Assembly (NCBI GenBank): GCA_016288205.1
Contig: JAEEYO010000034.1
Coordinates: 16,556-80,555 of the forward strand
DNA: 64,000 nucleotides
Origin: Treponema sp.
Lineage (GTDB): Bacteria; Spirochaetota; Spirochaetia; Treponematales; Treponemataceae
Direction of reading: 5' to 3'
The position numbers and the translations under genes are program-made. The stretch's first letter is position 1; every line of letters begins with the position of its first letter. The notes below the pieces were generated by a model. It worked only from the letters and a program-made list of their open reading frames with translations, made no database searches and was not told the origin of the DNA. This document shows positions 24,983 through 34,540 of this stretch, in pieces.

Positions 24983-26621
24983 CAAAGTTGATTACGCCAT
25001 TTTCGTAATCTGCTCCATTGCCGCCGCGGTGATGTTCTTCCTGTTTTACCGCGACTTGAATTCGTTTACCATAAAACAGTCCGAGGAGCCGATCGCCAAA
25101 ATCTATTTCAAGAGGAACACGGCGCAGAGAAAATTCGTGGACAGCGACATTTGGGAAGTGCTTACGAATTCCAGCGATGTTTACGACGGTGACAGAATCA
25201 GGACCTCAAAAAATTCCGAGGCGTACACTGAGTTTGCGGACAGCCAGATTCAGATCCAGCTCAACGAAAAGTCCATGATCCAGATTTTCAAGAGCAAGGA
25301 TCAGAAGAGCGTGAATTTCATTGGCGGTGAAATCCGTGTGTCGAACAAATCCGGGGAAGAGGACAGTCTCATAATCAATTCCGGCGGTCAGACCATTTCC
25401 GTTTTCGGCTCGTCGGAGGCAAAGATTTCACTTCCCGATGTTTCCGAGGCTGCTGCTGCCGGTGAGGTGGAGGCTCCTGAAAGCGTCGTGGTCGTGGAGG
25501 TCGTGAGCGGTCAGGTCGAGGTAAAGAGCCTTGATGCGGAGGATGATTCGGACGGAGAAACTGTAATGGTCGCTGCCGGTGAGACTCTTAAATTCGGAAA
25601 GGAAAAGACCGAGGAGGAGAAGATTGCGGAGGCTGAGGCGGCTGAGTCCCTGAGCAATGCTGTTGCCGCTGAGAATCCGGATGTTCCGCAGATTCCATTG
25701 AAGGTCGTGAAAACCGGCGTACAGAAAACCTACGCAAGGAGCTCCGAGAAGTTTGCGTACAACACCTGGGTGGAGAACGGTGTTGAGAGGCATAACTATC
25801 AGTTCGATGTCTGCATGGCGGATCTGACCGAGAAATTCAGGATTATTCCGAGGGACGCTCTTCTTGAGGTTGAGGTAAGCGGTGTTCCGAGTGCGAACCT
25901 GAAATTTTTTGCGATTCAGATTGGCACGGGCGAGGACGGCGAGTGGAGGAGAGCCCATTCATTTTCATGGACGAACGATCACGGGTATCTTGCGCAGGGT
26001 GTTCCTTTCAATATAAAGAAGCCGATCGTGCTTGACTACGACATTGTGAACACGGACAAAGCTTTCATGAACATAAGCTATGAGCAGGGTGTGCAGGGAA
26101 TCACGATTTCAAATCTCAACGTGAAGGTGAATGTGGTTTCCCTGAGCGGCGGACATAATACGCGGGCGCTTTCGAGCGGATTCACAAAGACTCTGGAGTA
26201 CGGATCGCTTTATCCCTTCAAGGATGTGTGGGGCGGCGGCGCGATGGATTATGACTACCTTATCAGCGTGAATACGGATCAGATTTTCGGAGAGTCCGTC
26301 ACCATTCCGGCGGGCACACGGATCAGAATTTCCGTCAGCGGAACAAGCAGCACTGAGATTGGGTGGTTCTATCCCAGCCTTATAGATGACCAGGGGGAGA
26401 TATGGGACAATGTTCTGACCGTGAACTGGGACACTTACGCCACGCGTTTTTCCGAGAATCCGACGGCGGCCAATGTTCCGTTCTCCTATAGCAGGACCTA
26501 CGACGTACTGAGACCTTTGAGCAATACGAACTGGGGAATGTTCCGCTTCGTGGTTCCGGGTGGAGAGGTTGATTCCGCACCGGCTTTCACAGGTCTGAGA
26601 ATTACTTTCGAGGTTCTGTAG
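24948..26621 (+). CDS. FecR-domain membrane protein
   Basis: A 557-residue protein with one N-terminal transmembrane helix (YAIFVICSIAAAVMFFLFY). It then has a FecR-like domain (about residues 60-210): VYDGDRIRTSKNSEAYTEFAD, IQIQLNEKSMIQI, GGEIRVSNKSG, and VVSGQVEV...VMVAAGETLKF. The C-terminal 330 residues are beta-rich and unassigned. In iron uptake FecR relays a surface signal to a sigma factor; stand-alone FecR proteins in spirochaetes lack that partner, and none is seen here. Its start lies inside the 3' end of the cyclase gene, so translation is coupled and the protein probably serves the cAMP signalling block. Confidence 0.75.
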   Translation: MMKKRSTTYRLNKVDYAIFVICSIAAAVMFFLFYRDLNSFTIKQSEEPIAKIYFKRNTAQRKFVDSDIWEVLTNSSDVYDGDRIRTSKNSEAYTEFADSQIQIQLNEKSMIQIFKSKDQKSVNFIGGEIRVSNKSGEEDSLIINSGGQTISVFGSSEAKISLPDVSEAAAAGEVEAPESVVVVEVVSGQVEVKSLDAEDDSDGETVMVAAGETLKFGKEKTEEEKIAEAEAAESLSNAVAAENPDVPQIPLKVVKTGVQKTYARSSEKFAYNTWVENGVERHNYQFDVCMADLTEKFRIIPRDALLEVEVSGVPSANLKFFAIQIGTGEDGEWRRAHSFSWTNDHGYLAQGVPFNIKKPIVLDYDIVNTDKAFMNISYEQGVQGITISNLNVKVNVVSLSGGHNTRALSSGFTKTLEYGSLYPFKDVWGGGAMDYDYLISVNTDQIFGESVTIPAGTRIRISVSGTSSTEIGWFYPSLIDDQGEIWDNVLTVNWDTYATRFSENPTAANVPFSYSRTYDVLRPLSNTNWGMFRFVVPGGEVDSAPAFTGLRITFEVL

Positions 26622-26654
26622 GCCTACTCATTTTTGTGGCATAACGAGGTAAAT

Positions 26655-28076
26655 ATGCAGTTTTTGTTGGATTTGTTTAGGAACAATCTTTTGGATGTGC
26701 TTACCTTTCTGACCGGAGTCTGTTTGACTCTGGCCGTTCTGGTGCTCGTCACGTCGAATATCTCCCGCTCACGGAAGACAGCGATTTTTCTGGTGGAAAT
26801 CTCTTCGGCCATGATTATGACTTCCATCCGCTTTACCCACATTTACGAAGGAGTGCCGGGAACTTTCGCTTACTGGATGGCATGGATTTTCAAATTCTTC
26901 GATATGTTTTTTACTTCCTGCGCAATCTTCTCAATCAATTTCTATGTGAAGGATTTGTTCAAGTATTCCGTGGACGGCGTGAAAAACGTTCCCGTCCTCT
27001 CCCGTGTGGTTGATGAGCTGCTCCTTGCCGATGTTGCTGTCCTTCTTGTTCTCATGCTGAGCGGAAATCTCTATCCGCTTGATGAGACCCACCATTACAT
27101 AAGGACTTCGTGGAGATATGTCACCTACGTAATACCCCTCATTTCCATAGTTTTGATTTCGGTCTCAATCTTCGTCTACAGGAGAAGGCTACGGAAGATG
27201 AATTTCGTGCTTCTTCTTTACGTGCTTTTCGGAATCCTTGGCGCTTCGGTCTTTCAGTTTTTTACTCCCGGACTTCCGATTGGCTCTGTCACTACGGTTG
27301 ACATGGCGATTCTCCTTTATGTGTTCGAGATTTTCAATCTGGGAAGGGCAGTGGAGAGGGCGCACAGGCTTGAGATTGAGATGATGGCGAAGTACCAGAG
27401 GGAGCTTGAGATAACCGTTGACGAAAGGACCCGCGACCTTAAGGTTGCGAATGAAAAGGCTGAGAGACTTCTTCTGAACATACTCCCGGAGCCTGTGGCA
27501 AAGGAGCTTACCGAGCATCCGGACAAGACTATCTCGCAGAAGTACCCGAATGCGACAGTGCTTTTCACGGACATAGTGGGATTCACGAAGATGAGCAGCG
27601 GAATGAGCGCGGAGGAGACCGTAAAAATGCTCAACGGCATGACATCGCTTTTTGACGAGCGGGCCGAAAGGGAGGGCATAGAGAAAATCAAGACCATCGG
27701 CGACGCTTACATGGCTGTGTCGGGTCTCAGCGTGAAATCCGGCAATGACGGTGCGGTCAGGATGATAAAATTCGCCCAGGGACTTCTGGAGGACGTGAAG
27801 AAATTCAACTCGCTTTCTCCGTATAAGGTGCAGATCCGTGTGGGAATCAACTCGGGAAATCTTGTGGCAGGAGTAATCGGAAAGACGAAGTTCATCTACG
27901 ACGTGTGGGGAGATACCGTGAACGTCGCAAGCCGCATGGAGGGATCGGGTGAGCCGATGTGCATTCATGTTTCGGAGTCGGTCTATGTGCAGGCCCGGGA
28001 TTCGTTCTCTTTCAGGGGCCCGGTTCCGGTTGAGCTGAAGGGCAAGGGACTCATGGACGGCTATTTTGTGGAGTGA
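26655..28076 (+). CDS. Class III adenylate cyclase with seven-helix-like membrane domain
   Basis: A 473-residue protein. About seven hydrophobic segments fill residues 1-220, in the style of 7TM-type receptor domains. A coiled-coil-like linker follows (EMMAKYQRELEITVDERTRDL). The class III cyclase domain comes last, with the metal aspartates in VLFTDIVGFTKMS and KTIGDAYMAVSG and the catalytic Asn/Arg in YDVWGDTVNVASRME. Lys in KTIGD and Asp in YDVWGD are the classic adenine-choosing pair. The ATG at 26655 is chosen over a TTG at 26634 because GAGGT sits five bases before it. Only 33 bp separate it from the FecR gene. Confidence 0.87.
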   Translation: MQFLLDLFRNNLLDVLTFLTGVCLTLAVLVLVTSNISRSRKTAIFLVEISSAMIMTSIRFTHIYEGVPGTFAYWMAWIFKFFDMFFTSCAIFSINFYVKDLFKYSVDGVKNVPVLSRVVDELLLADVAVLLVLMLSGNLYPLDETHHYIRTSWRYVTYVIPLISIVLISVSIFVYRRRLRKMNFVLLLYVLFGILGASVFQFFTPGLPIGSVTTVDMAILLYVFEIFNLGRAVERAHRLEIEMMAKYQRELEITVDERTRDLKVANEKAERLLLNILPEPVAKELTEHPDKTISQKYPNATVLFTDIVGFTKMSSGMSAEETVKMLNGMTSLFDERAEREGIEKIKTIGDAYMAVSGLSVKSGNDGAVRMIKFAQGLLEDVKKFNSLSPYKVQIRVGINSGNLVAGVIGKTKFIYDVWGDTVNVASRMEGSGEPMCIHVSESVYVQARDSFSFRGPVPVELKGKGLMDGYFVE

Positions 28077-28127
28077 CGGATTAAATTGATAATTATATAG
28101 ATAAAAAATGAAGGAGATTCTATCAAA

Positions 28128-29615
28128 ATGAAAAAACAGGTTTTCAATCCCTATCTGCCGACGTGGGAGTATGTGCCGGACGGTGAGCCGCATGTGTTCG
28201 GTGACAGGGTTTATGTTTACGGCTCGCATGATTTGGCTGACGGAAGTGTTTTCTGCCTTGGTGACTATGTGTGCTGGTCCGCTCCCGTTACCGACCTCTC
28301 CGACTGGAAATATGAGGGCATAATCTATCACAGGCTTGAGGATCCCGCGAATGAGAAGGGACGCATGGTGCTGTATGCCCCGGATGTGACCCAGGGACCC
28401 GACGGAAGATTCTATCTGTATTACGTTCTTGACAAGGTGGGATTTGTGTCCGTCGCAGTTTCTGACTCACCGGCTGGACCGTTTAAATTCTACGGTTACG
28501 TTCATTACAAGGACGGCACGAGACTCGGTGACAGAAAGGGAGACCAGGTTCAGTTTGATCCCGCCGTTTTGACCGAGGGAGACAGGACCTATATGTACAC
28601 GGCTTTCTGTGGCCACATGATGAAGGACAGGCTTGGTGCCATGGCAACGGTGCTCGGAAAGGACATGCTTACCGTGGAGGAGGAGCCGAGGATTATTGTG
28701 CCGGGAGACTGCTATTCCGATGATGCGGCGAAGGCGAGGGAAGAGGCTGGAAATCTGGGATGTCCGTATGAGCTTTGTTCTGTTGGTAACTGGGGCGGAT
28801 TCAAGGGACATGAGTTTTTCGAGGCGTCTTCAATCAGGAAAATAGGGGACACATATTATTTCGTCTACTCATCCGCGGTGATGCACGAGCTTTGTTATGC
28901 GACAAGCAAATCTCCAACGGACGGATTCGTTTACGGTGGAGTCATAGTGAGCAACTGCGACCTGCACATCGGCACATACAAGAAAGCTGACATGCCATCT
29001 GCTTGCGGGGCGAACAATCACGGAGGAATTGAGCGCGTGAACGGTGAGTGGTACATTTTCTACCACAGGCACACGAACGGAACTTGGTACTCAAGGCAGG
29101 GATGCGCGGAAAAAATCAAGGTGCTGGATGACGGCAGGATTCCCCAGGTCGAGATTACGTCTTGCGGTCTTAACGGAGGGCCACTTAAATCAAGCGGCGA
29201 ATATCCTGCTGCGATCGCGTGCAATCTGTTTACGGAAAAGCCATCGCTCTATGTGACGGCGGATTATCCCCATATCACTCAGGACGGACGGGATAAGGAT
29301 GACGGTACTCCGCTTGAGGAAAAGGACACGAGCTACATTGTCGGAATAGTGCCGGGAACGACGATCGGATTCAAATACTTCGACTTCAAGGATGTGAGGC
29401 GGATTGGAATACGCACGAGGACTTACATCCACGGAGATTTCGAGGTGAGGACATCAATCGACGGAGAGGTTCTGGGCAGAATCACCGTGGACTCGTCGAA
29501 TTTCTGGGAGGACTACTTTGCCGACATAAAAATTCCCGACGGAGTTGGCGCGCTGTACCTGAAATTCGTAGGAAGCGGCTGCGGACAGCTCAAGACGATA
29601 ATCTTCGGAAACTGA
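28128..29615 (+). CDS. Glycoside hydrolase family 43 enzyme
   Basis: A 495-residue cytoplasmic (no signal peptide) GH43 five-bladed propeller, probably a beta-xylosidase or alpha-L-arabinofuranosidase. Marks are PDGEPHVFGDRVYVYGSHD at the N-terminus (catalytic base region), YAPDVTQGPDGRFYLYYV, FEASSIRKIGDTYYFVYSS (with the likely acid glutamate) and NNHGGIERVNGEWYIFYHR. The last 150 residues form a beta-rich domain, perhaps carbohydrate-binding. AAGGAG lies before the ATG. It is followed by an AraC regulator and a CUT1-type importer, which suggests it cuts short xylan or arabinan oligomers after uptake. Confidence 0.85.
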   Translation: MKKQVFNPYLPTWEYVPDGEPHVFGDRVYVYGSHDLADGSVFCLGDYVCWSAPVTDLSDWKYEGIIYHRLEDPANEKGRMVLYAPDVTQGPDGRFYLYYVLDKVGFVSVAVSDSPAGPFKFYGYVHYKDGTRLGDRKGDQVQFDPAVLTEGDRTYMYTAFCGHMMKDRLGAMATVLGKDMLTVEEEPRIIVPGDCYSDDAAKAREEAGNLGCPYELCSVGNWGGFKGHEFFEASSIRKIGDTYYFVYSSAVMHELCYATSKSPTDGFVYGGVIVSNCDLHIGTYKKADMPSACGANNHGGIERVNGEWYIFYHRHTNGTWYSRQGCAEKIKVLDDGRIPQVEITSCGLNGGPLKSSGEYPAAIACNLFTEKPSLYVTADYPHITQDGRDKDDGTPLEEKDTSYIVGIVPGTTIGFKYFDFKDVRRIGIRTRTYIHGDFEVRTSIDGEVLGRITVDSSNFWEDYFADIKIPDGVGALYLKFVGSGCGQLKTIIFGN

Positions 29616-29635
29616 GGTTTCGGGAAAATCAGTTT

Positions 29636-30496
29636 CTAATTCGCGAATGAGGACGGAACCACAACGCTGCGGGAATTTTTTTTGTAATGTCTGGGAGTGC
29701 AGTTCATTATCTGCTTGAAGACACGGGAAAAGTACTGCACGTTGTTGAATCCGTTTTCCATCGCGACCTCGGTGATGTTCTTGTCGGTGTAAATCATGTC
29801 GAGGCAGGCTTTTTCCACACGGTAGCTGTTTATGTATTCGGTCAGGCTCTTTCCGGCAGTTTCCTTGAACAGGCGGCTGAAGTGGCTCTTTGAGTAGTTC
29901 GTTCCGTTGAAAATATCCCTTATGTCAATGTTTTCGCGGTAATGCTCCTTGATGTAGGAAATGGCGCTGTCCACGGCGGAGACGGAATGCTTGGAGTTCT
30001 TGAGCAGGGTGGAGACCTTCTGGTACTGGTTCGTCTGCAGGATGTAGGAGAGGAATTCCAGAAGCACGGTCTTCAATGTGAGCTTGCTGCCGAAGGACTT
30101 GTCTTTTTCGAGTATGGCGGCATTCTTCAGGTTTGACGTGATATTTTCAGGTATGTTCAGGAAGGTCTTTATCCTTATGCTGTCAAATGTGCTGCTTATG
30201 GGATCCTGGCCGTCTCCGAGGATGGAATTGTCGAAGACCATAGCGTAGTAGTGGAAGTTTTCGTCATTCTCCTTGCGGCGGATATAGTGGTCGGTGCATG
30301 CCTCTATGAATACGACCGATCCTGCTGAAAGCTCGTACTCGTTGTTCCTGAGTCCCAGAGTCGCGCTGCCGCTGTCCAGATAGAAGAATTCGTGCTCAAT
30401 GTGATGGTGCAGGGATGGCAGGTATGCGCCGCGGGAAAAAATCCCTAGTGGAAAGCCGTCGGTAATGAGTCCTTGATTTTTTTCTGATTCTGACAT
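29636..30496 (-). CDS. AraC-family transcriptional regulator
   Basis: A 286-residue regulator. The N-terminal cupin-like half (SLHHHIEHEFFYLDSGSATL) probably senses a sugar. The C-terminal half has two helix-turn-helix units with the AraC signature (NIDIRDIFNGTNYSKSHFSRLFKE and ITEVAMENGFNNVQYFSRVFKQ). It is divergent from the solute-binding protein at 30713 and converges on the GH43 gene, so it most likely controls this sugar locus. The ATG at 30496 lies only six bases after a -10 box, so the message is predicted to be leaderless. Confidence 0.88.
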   Translation of the reverse strand: MSESEKNQGLITDGFPLGIFSRGAYLPSLHHHIEHEFFYLDSGSATLGLRNNEYELSAGSVVFIEACTDHYIRRKENDENFHYYAMVFDNSILGDGQDPISSTFDSIRIKTFLNIPENITSNLKNAAILEKDKSFGSKLTLKTVLLEFLSYILQTNQYQKVSTLLKNSKHSVSAVDSAISYIKEHYRENIDIRDIFNGTNYSKSHFSRLFKETAGKSLTEYINSYRVEKACLDMIYTDKNITEVAMENGFNNVQYFSRVFKQIMNCTPRHYKKNSRSVVVPSSFAN

Positions 30497-30502
30497 GATT
30501 TC

Positions 30503-30531
30503 ATTCTAACCATAATAAGTATAAAAATCAA
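30503..30531 (-). promoter_or_regulatory. araC-type gene promoter, leaderless type
   Basis: On the minus strand TTGATT (30531-30526), 17-bp spacer, TAGAAT (30508-30503), then six bases (GAAATC) to the ATG at 30496. Confidence 0.7.
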
Positions 30532-30712
30532 TGTTTTTCTGATGAAATTTCAAAGTGCCTTGAGAAAAATAAGATTATTGTGCAAATTTTATAAGTAAAT
30601 AGGTGTTTTTTTTCCACGGAAACGGAATTATCATAAAAAACAATAAGCGATAGTCAAGGCAACCGATTGCCGAATGACATTGTAAAAAATGTAAAGTCTT
30701 AGGAGGACATGC

Positions 30713-32434
30713 ATGAAAAAACTAATGTTAGTTGCCGCTACGGCAGTAATGGCATTAAGTATGATTGGATGCGGTGGTGGAAGCAGCAGTGGAAAGAAAG
30801 ATGATGGCAAAATGAACATCTCAATTTTCACAATCCAGCAGAGACAGCAGCCGCCGGCTGACAACCCAGCCTACAAATGGATTGAAGAGAAGTTCGGAGT
30901 AACATTCTCTTGGGACATTCTTGTTGGTGATAAGGACCAGAAGATTGGTGTTCTTATTGCTTCTGACGACCTTCCCGACATGGTTGAAGTTGACTCAGAG
31001 AAGTTCCAGGGTGCTGGAAAGCTCCGCGACCTCAAGCCGCTTGTAGAACAGTACGGACCCAACCTGAAGAAGCATTATGCTTCAGCTTGGAAGAAGATGA
31101 TCGACCAGGATTCAGAGAAGGATGCAAACGGAAACGTTGTTAAAGAGCACATCTATTCTCTCCCCAACTATGGTGTAATCGACGGTATTCCTTCTGACAC
31201 ATACTACAACCAGAACGGTTGGTGGATTCAGAAGAAAGTTCTCAAGGAATTCGGATATCCGAAGATCAAGACAGTCGACGAGTACTTCGACTTTCTTGAG
31301 AAGTATTACAAGGCACATCCCGAGGTTGACGGTGCACCGACAATTCCTTTCAGCATCATCACAGCTGACTGGGAAGCATTCGACCTGTGGAACCCGCCGC
31401 AGTTCTTGGGTGGAAACCCGAACGATGGAAACGGACACGTTGTTAAAGAGGGTGGAAAGTATGTTTACTATGATATCTTCACAGATGACAACGCAAAGAG
31501 ATGGTTCAAGCTTGCCAACGGATATTTCCAGCGTGGCCTGATTGATCCGGCTTCTTTCACAGACAACCGCGACCAGTACTATGCAAAGATCGCTCAGGGA
31601 CGCGTTCTTGGTATGTTCATCCAGGGATGGCAGTTCATGGGTGAGCCTGAGCAGACACTTTGGACAGCAGGAAAGGATGACAGCACTTATGCTCCTCTCC
31701 CACTCGTATTTGATGAGACATTCAAGCCCCACTATCGCGACCGCTCACTTCCAAACCTCCAGAGAGGTTATGGTATCACTGTGAAGTGTCCTGAGGAAAA
31801 GGCTATCAAGATCATTCAGTTCATGGACAAGATGCTCGAGGAAGAGAACCAGAAAGTTCTTTACTGGGGATTCGAGGGCAAGGACTACCAGATTGATACT
31901 GACGGATCTGTAACCGGAACCAAGGGTGCAGCATACAGAACTGAGGAGCAGCGCCAGCAGCAGAAGGATCCCAACTGGATCAACCAGAACCGTGCTACAC
32001 TCTGGACAGAGGAAGCTCCAAAACTGGAAGGAAAGATGCCCAGCGGATACTCACGCTCAATGGATGATCTTCCTTGGGAATATGCATTGGCTCAGAAGCA
32101 GGTTGACCTTGACCTGTGGGCAGCTTATGGAGTTAGCTCTTACGCAGAGTTCGTAGATCCGAACCCGCCACAGAACACCGGTTGGTATCCGATGTGGCAG
32201 TGCAACCCGTCTGCAGAGAACGGCGGACTTGAGGGTGAGGCTGCTAAGGCTATGACAGGATTCGAGGACATCCAGAGAAAGATGCTCCCCGCAATGATCA
32301 TGGGCAAGCCGGCTGATTTCGACAAGACATGGGATGACTATGTTAAGCAGATGCAGCCTCTTACAGCTGTATATAACAAGTTCATGCAGCAGCAGCTCGA
32401 TCATCGCGTAGAAGTATTTGGCGGTGAGCAGTAG
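30713..32434 (+). CDS. ABC sugar transporter solute-binding lipoprotein
   Basis: A 573-residue lipoprotein; the lipobox is LSMIGC with the lipidated Cys at residue 20, followed by a GGGSSS linker. It belongs to the large CUT1 binding proteins that partner LplB/YtcP-type permeases: NPAYKWIEEKFGVTFSWD, LIASDDLPDMVEVDSEKF, NGWWIQKKVLKEFGYPK, and RGYGITVKCPEEKAIKIIQFMDKML. It captures an oligosaccharide outside the inner membrane. AGGAGGA precedes the ATG. Two hairpins after the stop separate it from the permease genes, which should raise its level relative to them. Confidence 0.88.
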   Translation: MKKLMLVAATAVMALSMIGCGGGSSSGKKDDGKMNISIFTIQQRQQPPADNPAYKWIEEKFGVTFSWDILVGDKDQKIGVLIASDDLPDMVEVDSEKFQGAGKLRDLKPLVEQYGPNLKKHYASAWKKMIDQDSEKDANGNVVKEHIYSLPNYGVIDGIPSDTYYNQNGWWIQKKVLKEFGYPKIKTVDEYFDFLEKYYKAHPEVDGAPTIPFSIITADWEAFDLWNPPQFLGGNPNDGNGHVVKEGGKYVYYDIFTDDNAKRWFKLANGYFQRGLIDPASFTDNRDQYYAKIAQGRVLGMFIQGWQFMGEPEQTLWTAGKDDSTYAPLPLVFDETFKPHYRDRSLPNLQRGYGITVKCPEEKAIKIIQFMDKMLEEENQKVLYWGFEGKDYQIDTDGSVTGTKGAAYRTEEQRQQQKDPNWINQNRATLWTEEAPKLEGKMPSGYSRSMDDLPWEYALAQKQVDLDLWAAYGVSSYAEFVDPNPPQNTGWYPMWQCNPSAENGGLEGEAAKAMTGFEDIQRKMLPAMIMGKPADFDKTWDDYVKQMQPLTAVYNKFMQQQLDHRVEVFGGEQ

Positions 32435-32440
32435 TTAAGT

Positions 32441-32512
32441 ACTGGCACTTAGTGTCAGCTCTTTTGGAGGGGGTTGCCTAAGAAGAAATTCTTTTTAGAC
32501 ATCCCCCTTTTC
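32441..32512 (+). terminator. Two hairpins between binding-protein and permease genes
   Basis: A first stem, CTGGCAC with GTGTCAG (32442-32458), is followed by a longer one, GGGGGTTGCCTAA with TTAGACATCCCCC (32469-32507), ending in TTTT. The second has the form of a partial terminator, and both could protect the upstream mRNA 3' end. Confidence 0.7.
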
Positions 32513-32536
32513 ATTTCATTCTAAACAAGGTGCTTT

Positions 32537-33532
32537 ATGAGAAGTAAAAAAACCGAAGATTTTGCCGCAACGACAGAATTAGCAAATAAAAAAAGCAAAT
32601 GGAAACTTTTAGGAAAGCAGAAAGGCCTTTTATTAATGTCCGTTCCATTTGTTCTCTATATAATTGTATTCCGATACATTCCTCTCTTAGGCTGGACGAT
32701 GGCCTTTCAGGACTATAAACCTTCCAGTGGCTTTTTTGATCAGACATGGGTAGGTTTAAAATGGTTCAAGGAACTTTTTAAATCAACTGACTATGTGAAC
32801 GGTGGTACAACATGGAATGTAGAATTCCTTCGCTCATTACGCAATACCGTCGGAATGAGTTTCATCAGTACCATTCTTGGTTACATTACTGCAATTTTGA
32901 TTGCGGTTTTCTTGAACGAGGTTCGTCACATTGGTATTAAGAGATTCGTGCAGACAGTTTCTTACCTGCCGCACTTCCTTTCGTGGGTTATCGTTACAAG
33001 TTTGGTGGCGAATGTGCTCAGCGTTGAAGACGGTACTCTGAATAATCTTCTGATGTCTCTTGGTCTTATAAAAGAGCCGGTACAGTGGCTCGCGACCCCG
33101 AAATACTTCTGGCATATAGTCGGTTGGTCCTACGTATGGAAGGAAGTCGGTTGGAACACCATCGTTTACCTTGGTGCTATGACGGCTATCGATCCATGTC
33201 TGTATGAGGCCGCTGAAATTGACGGATGCGGTCGTCTTGGAAAAATCTGGCACATTACTCTGCCGGGAATCAAACCGACAATCATCATCATGATGATCAT
33301 GAGTGCCGGTCACATCCTTGACTCCAACTTCGAGTTGCCGTTCTTCTTGAGAAACGGTATGAACATTGACGTTTCAAATACAATTGATTTGTATGTTCTT
33401 AAATATGGATTTAAGCTGTTCAACTTCTCCATAGCAACGGCTGCAGGTATCTTTAAGAACGCAGTTAATATTACTCTGCTTCTTATTGCAAATTCAATCG
33501 CCAAGAGAAGTGGTGAGGAGAGGTTGATATAA
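32537..33532 (+). CDS. ABC sugar permease, LplB type
   Basis: A 331-residue inner-membrane permease with about six helices, the first at residues 33-55. The EAA loop that contacts the ATPase is DPCLYEAAEIDGCGRLGKIWHITLPGIKP. The region before it (HFLSWVIVTSLVANVLS, GWNTIVYLGAMTAI) matches the LplB/YtcP-type CUT1 permeases. It forms the channel with the next gene, with which it overlaps by one base (TAATG). No ATP-binding subunit is encoded in the locus, so a shared MsmX/UgpC-type ATPase elsewhere is likely. Confidence 0.9.
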   Translation: MRSKKTEDFAATTELANKKSKWKLLGKQKGLLLMSVPFVLYIIVFRYIPLLGWTMAFQDYKPSSGFFDQTWVGLKWFKELFKSTDYVNGGTTWNVEFLRSLRNTVGMSFISTILGYITAILIAVFLNEVRHIGIKRFVQTVSYLPHFLSWVIVTSLVANVLSVEDGTLNNLLMSLGLIKEPVQWLATPKYFWHIVGWSYVWKEVGWNTIVYLGAMTAIDPCLYEAAEIDGCGRLGKIWHITLPGIKPTIIIMMIMSAGHILDSNFELPFFLRNGMNIDVSNTIDLYVLKYGFKLFNFSIATAAGIFKNAVNITLLLIANSIAKRSGEERLI

Positions 33533-34464
33533 TGGCTACTATAAAAATTGGAAAAATGAGAAGAAGAGGCGTAGGTGATATCATTTTTGATTTGATAATC
33601 ATGATTACGCTTGCATTGCTTGTTATTGTTACGGTTTATCCTTTCTGGAACACAATTGCGGTCTCCTTGAATGACGGTCTTGACTCCGTAAAGGGAGGAA
33701 TAAAACTTTTGCCGAGAAAATTCACATGGCAGAACTATAAGGTTCTGTTTGTGGATGACAGGCTCGTGAAGGCTTTTACGATTTCAGTGTCGCGAACGGT
33801 TTTGCAGACTATATTGAGCGTTTTCTGTACTAGTATGCTTGCCTATGCTCTGAGCCGCAAGGAATTCGTCATTCGAAAGCCTCTTACGGCAATTCTCGTA
33901 ATCTCCATGTATGTTAACGCCGGTCTTATTCCGGGTTACATGCTTATCAAGAAGCTCGGAATGCTCAACAGCTATGCTGTTTACATCGTTCCCTGCCTTG
34001 TGGATGTATTCAACTTCATCCTGATCCGAACCTACATCAATGGTCTTCCGGACAGCTTCGTTGAGTCTGCAAGAATCGACGGTGCCGGTGAGTTCACGAT
34101 TTTCTTGAGAATCATCATGCCGCTGATTGTTCCTTCCATCGCTATGGTTTCACTGTTCGTCGCGGTTGGAGCATGGAACAGCTGGTTCGACACCTACCTG
34201 TATTGTTCAGGAAAAGTCAACCTGCACTCATTGCAGTACAAACTCATGGAATTCTTGCAGTCAAGCCAGAACCAAAGTTCGTCTGCCGCAGATGCCGGTG
34301 CCATGGCTCTTTCCGCCGCATCAGGAGCTTCCACCTCAATGGTAACGCCTGTAAGTATCCGTGCGTCAATCACAATGATTGCGACCATTCCGATCCTTGT
34401 GGTCTATCCGTTCGTACAGAAGTACTTCGTCGTTGGTATGACCATCGGTGGTGTAAAAGAGTAA
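33532..34464 (+). CDS. ABC sugar permease, YtcP/LplC type
   Basis: A 310-residue inner-membrane permease, partner of the preceding gene. Six helices are visible, starting with IIFDLIIMITLALLVIVTVYPFW. FVESARIDGAGEFTIFLRIIMPL is the EAA loop that docks the ATPase. MFVAVGAWNSWFDTYLY-like and VYPFVQKYFVVGMTIGGVKE segments are typical for the second permease of the LplABC group. Translation is coupled to the upstream permease. A terminator follows at 34493. Confidence 0.9.
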   Translation: MATIKIGKMRRRGVGDIIFDLIIMITLALLVIVTVYPFWNTIAVSLNDGLDSVKGGIKLLPRKFTWQNYKVLFVDDRLVKAFTISVSRTVLQTILSVFCTSMLAYALSRKEFVIRKPLTAILVISMYVNAGLIPGYMLIKKLGMLNSYAVYIVPCLVDVFNFILIRTYINGLPDSFVESARIDGAGEFTIFLRIIMPLIVPSIAMVSLFVAVGAWNSWFDTYLYCSGKVNLHSLQYKLMEFLQSSQNQSSSAADAGAMALSAASGASTSMVTPVSIRASITMIATIPILVVYPFVQKYFVVGMTIGGVKE

Positions 34465-34492
34465 TCAAGGCATTATTCGTTTAATACATAAC

Positions 34493-34529
34493 GGGCTAGG
34501 GCAGGTTCTGCTGTCTTAGCCCTTTTTTT
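34493..34529 (+). terminator. Terminator after the ABC permeases
   Basis: GGGCTA (34493-34498) pairs with TAGCCC (34517-34522), with an inner CAG/CTG pair, and is followed by seven T. It sits only 11 bp before the esterase ATG, so read-through or a hidden promoter must serve that gene. Confidence 0.85.
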
Positions 34530-34540
34530 AGGGAGGAAAA

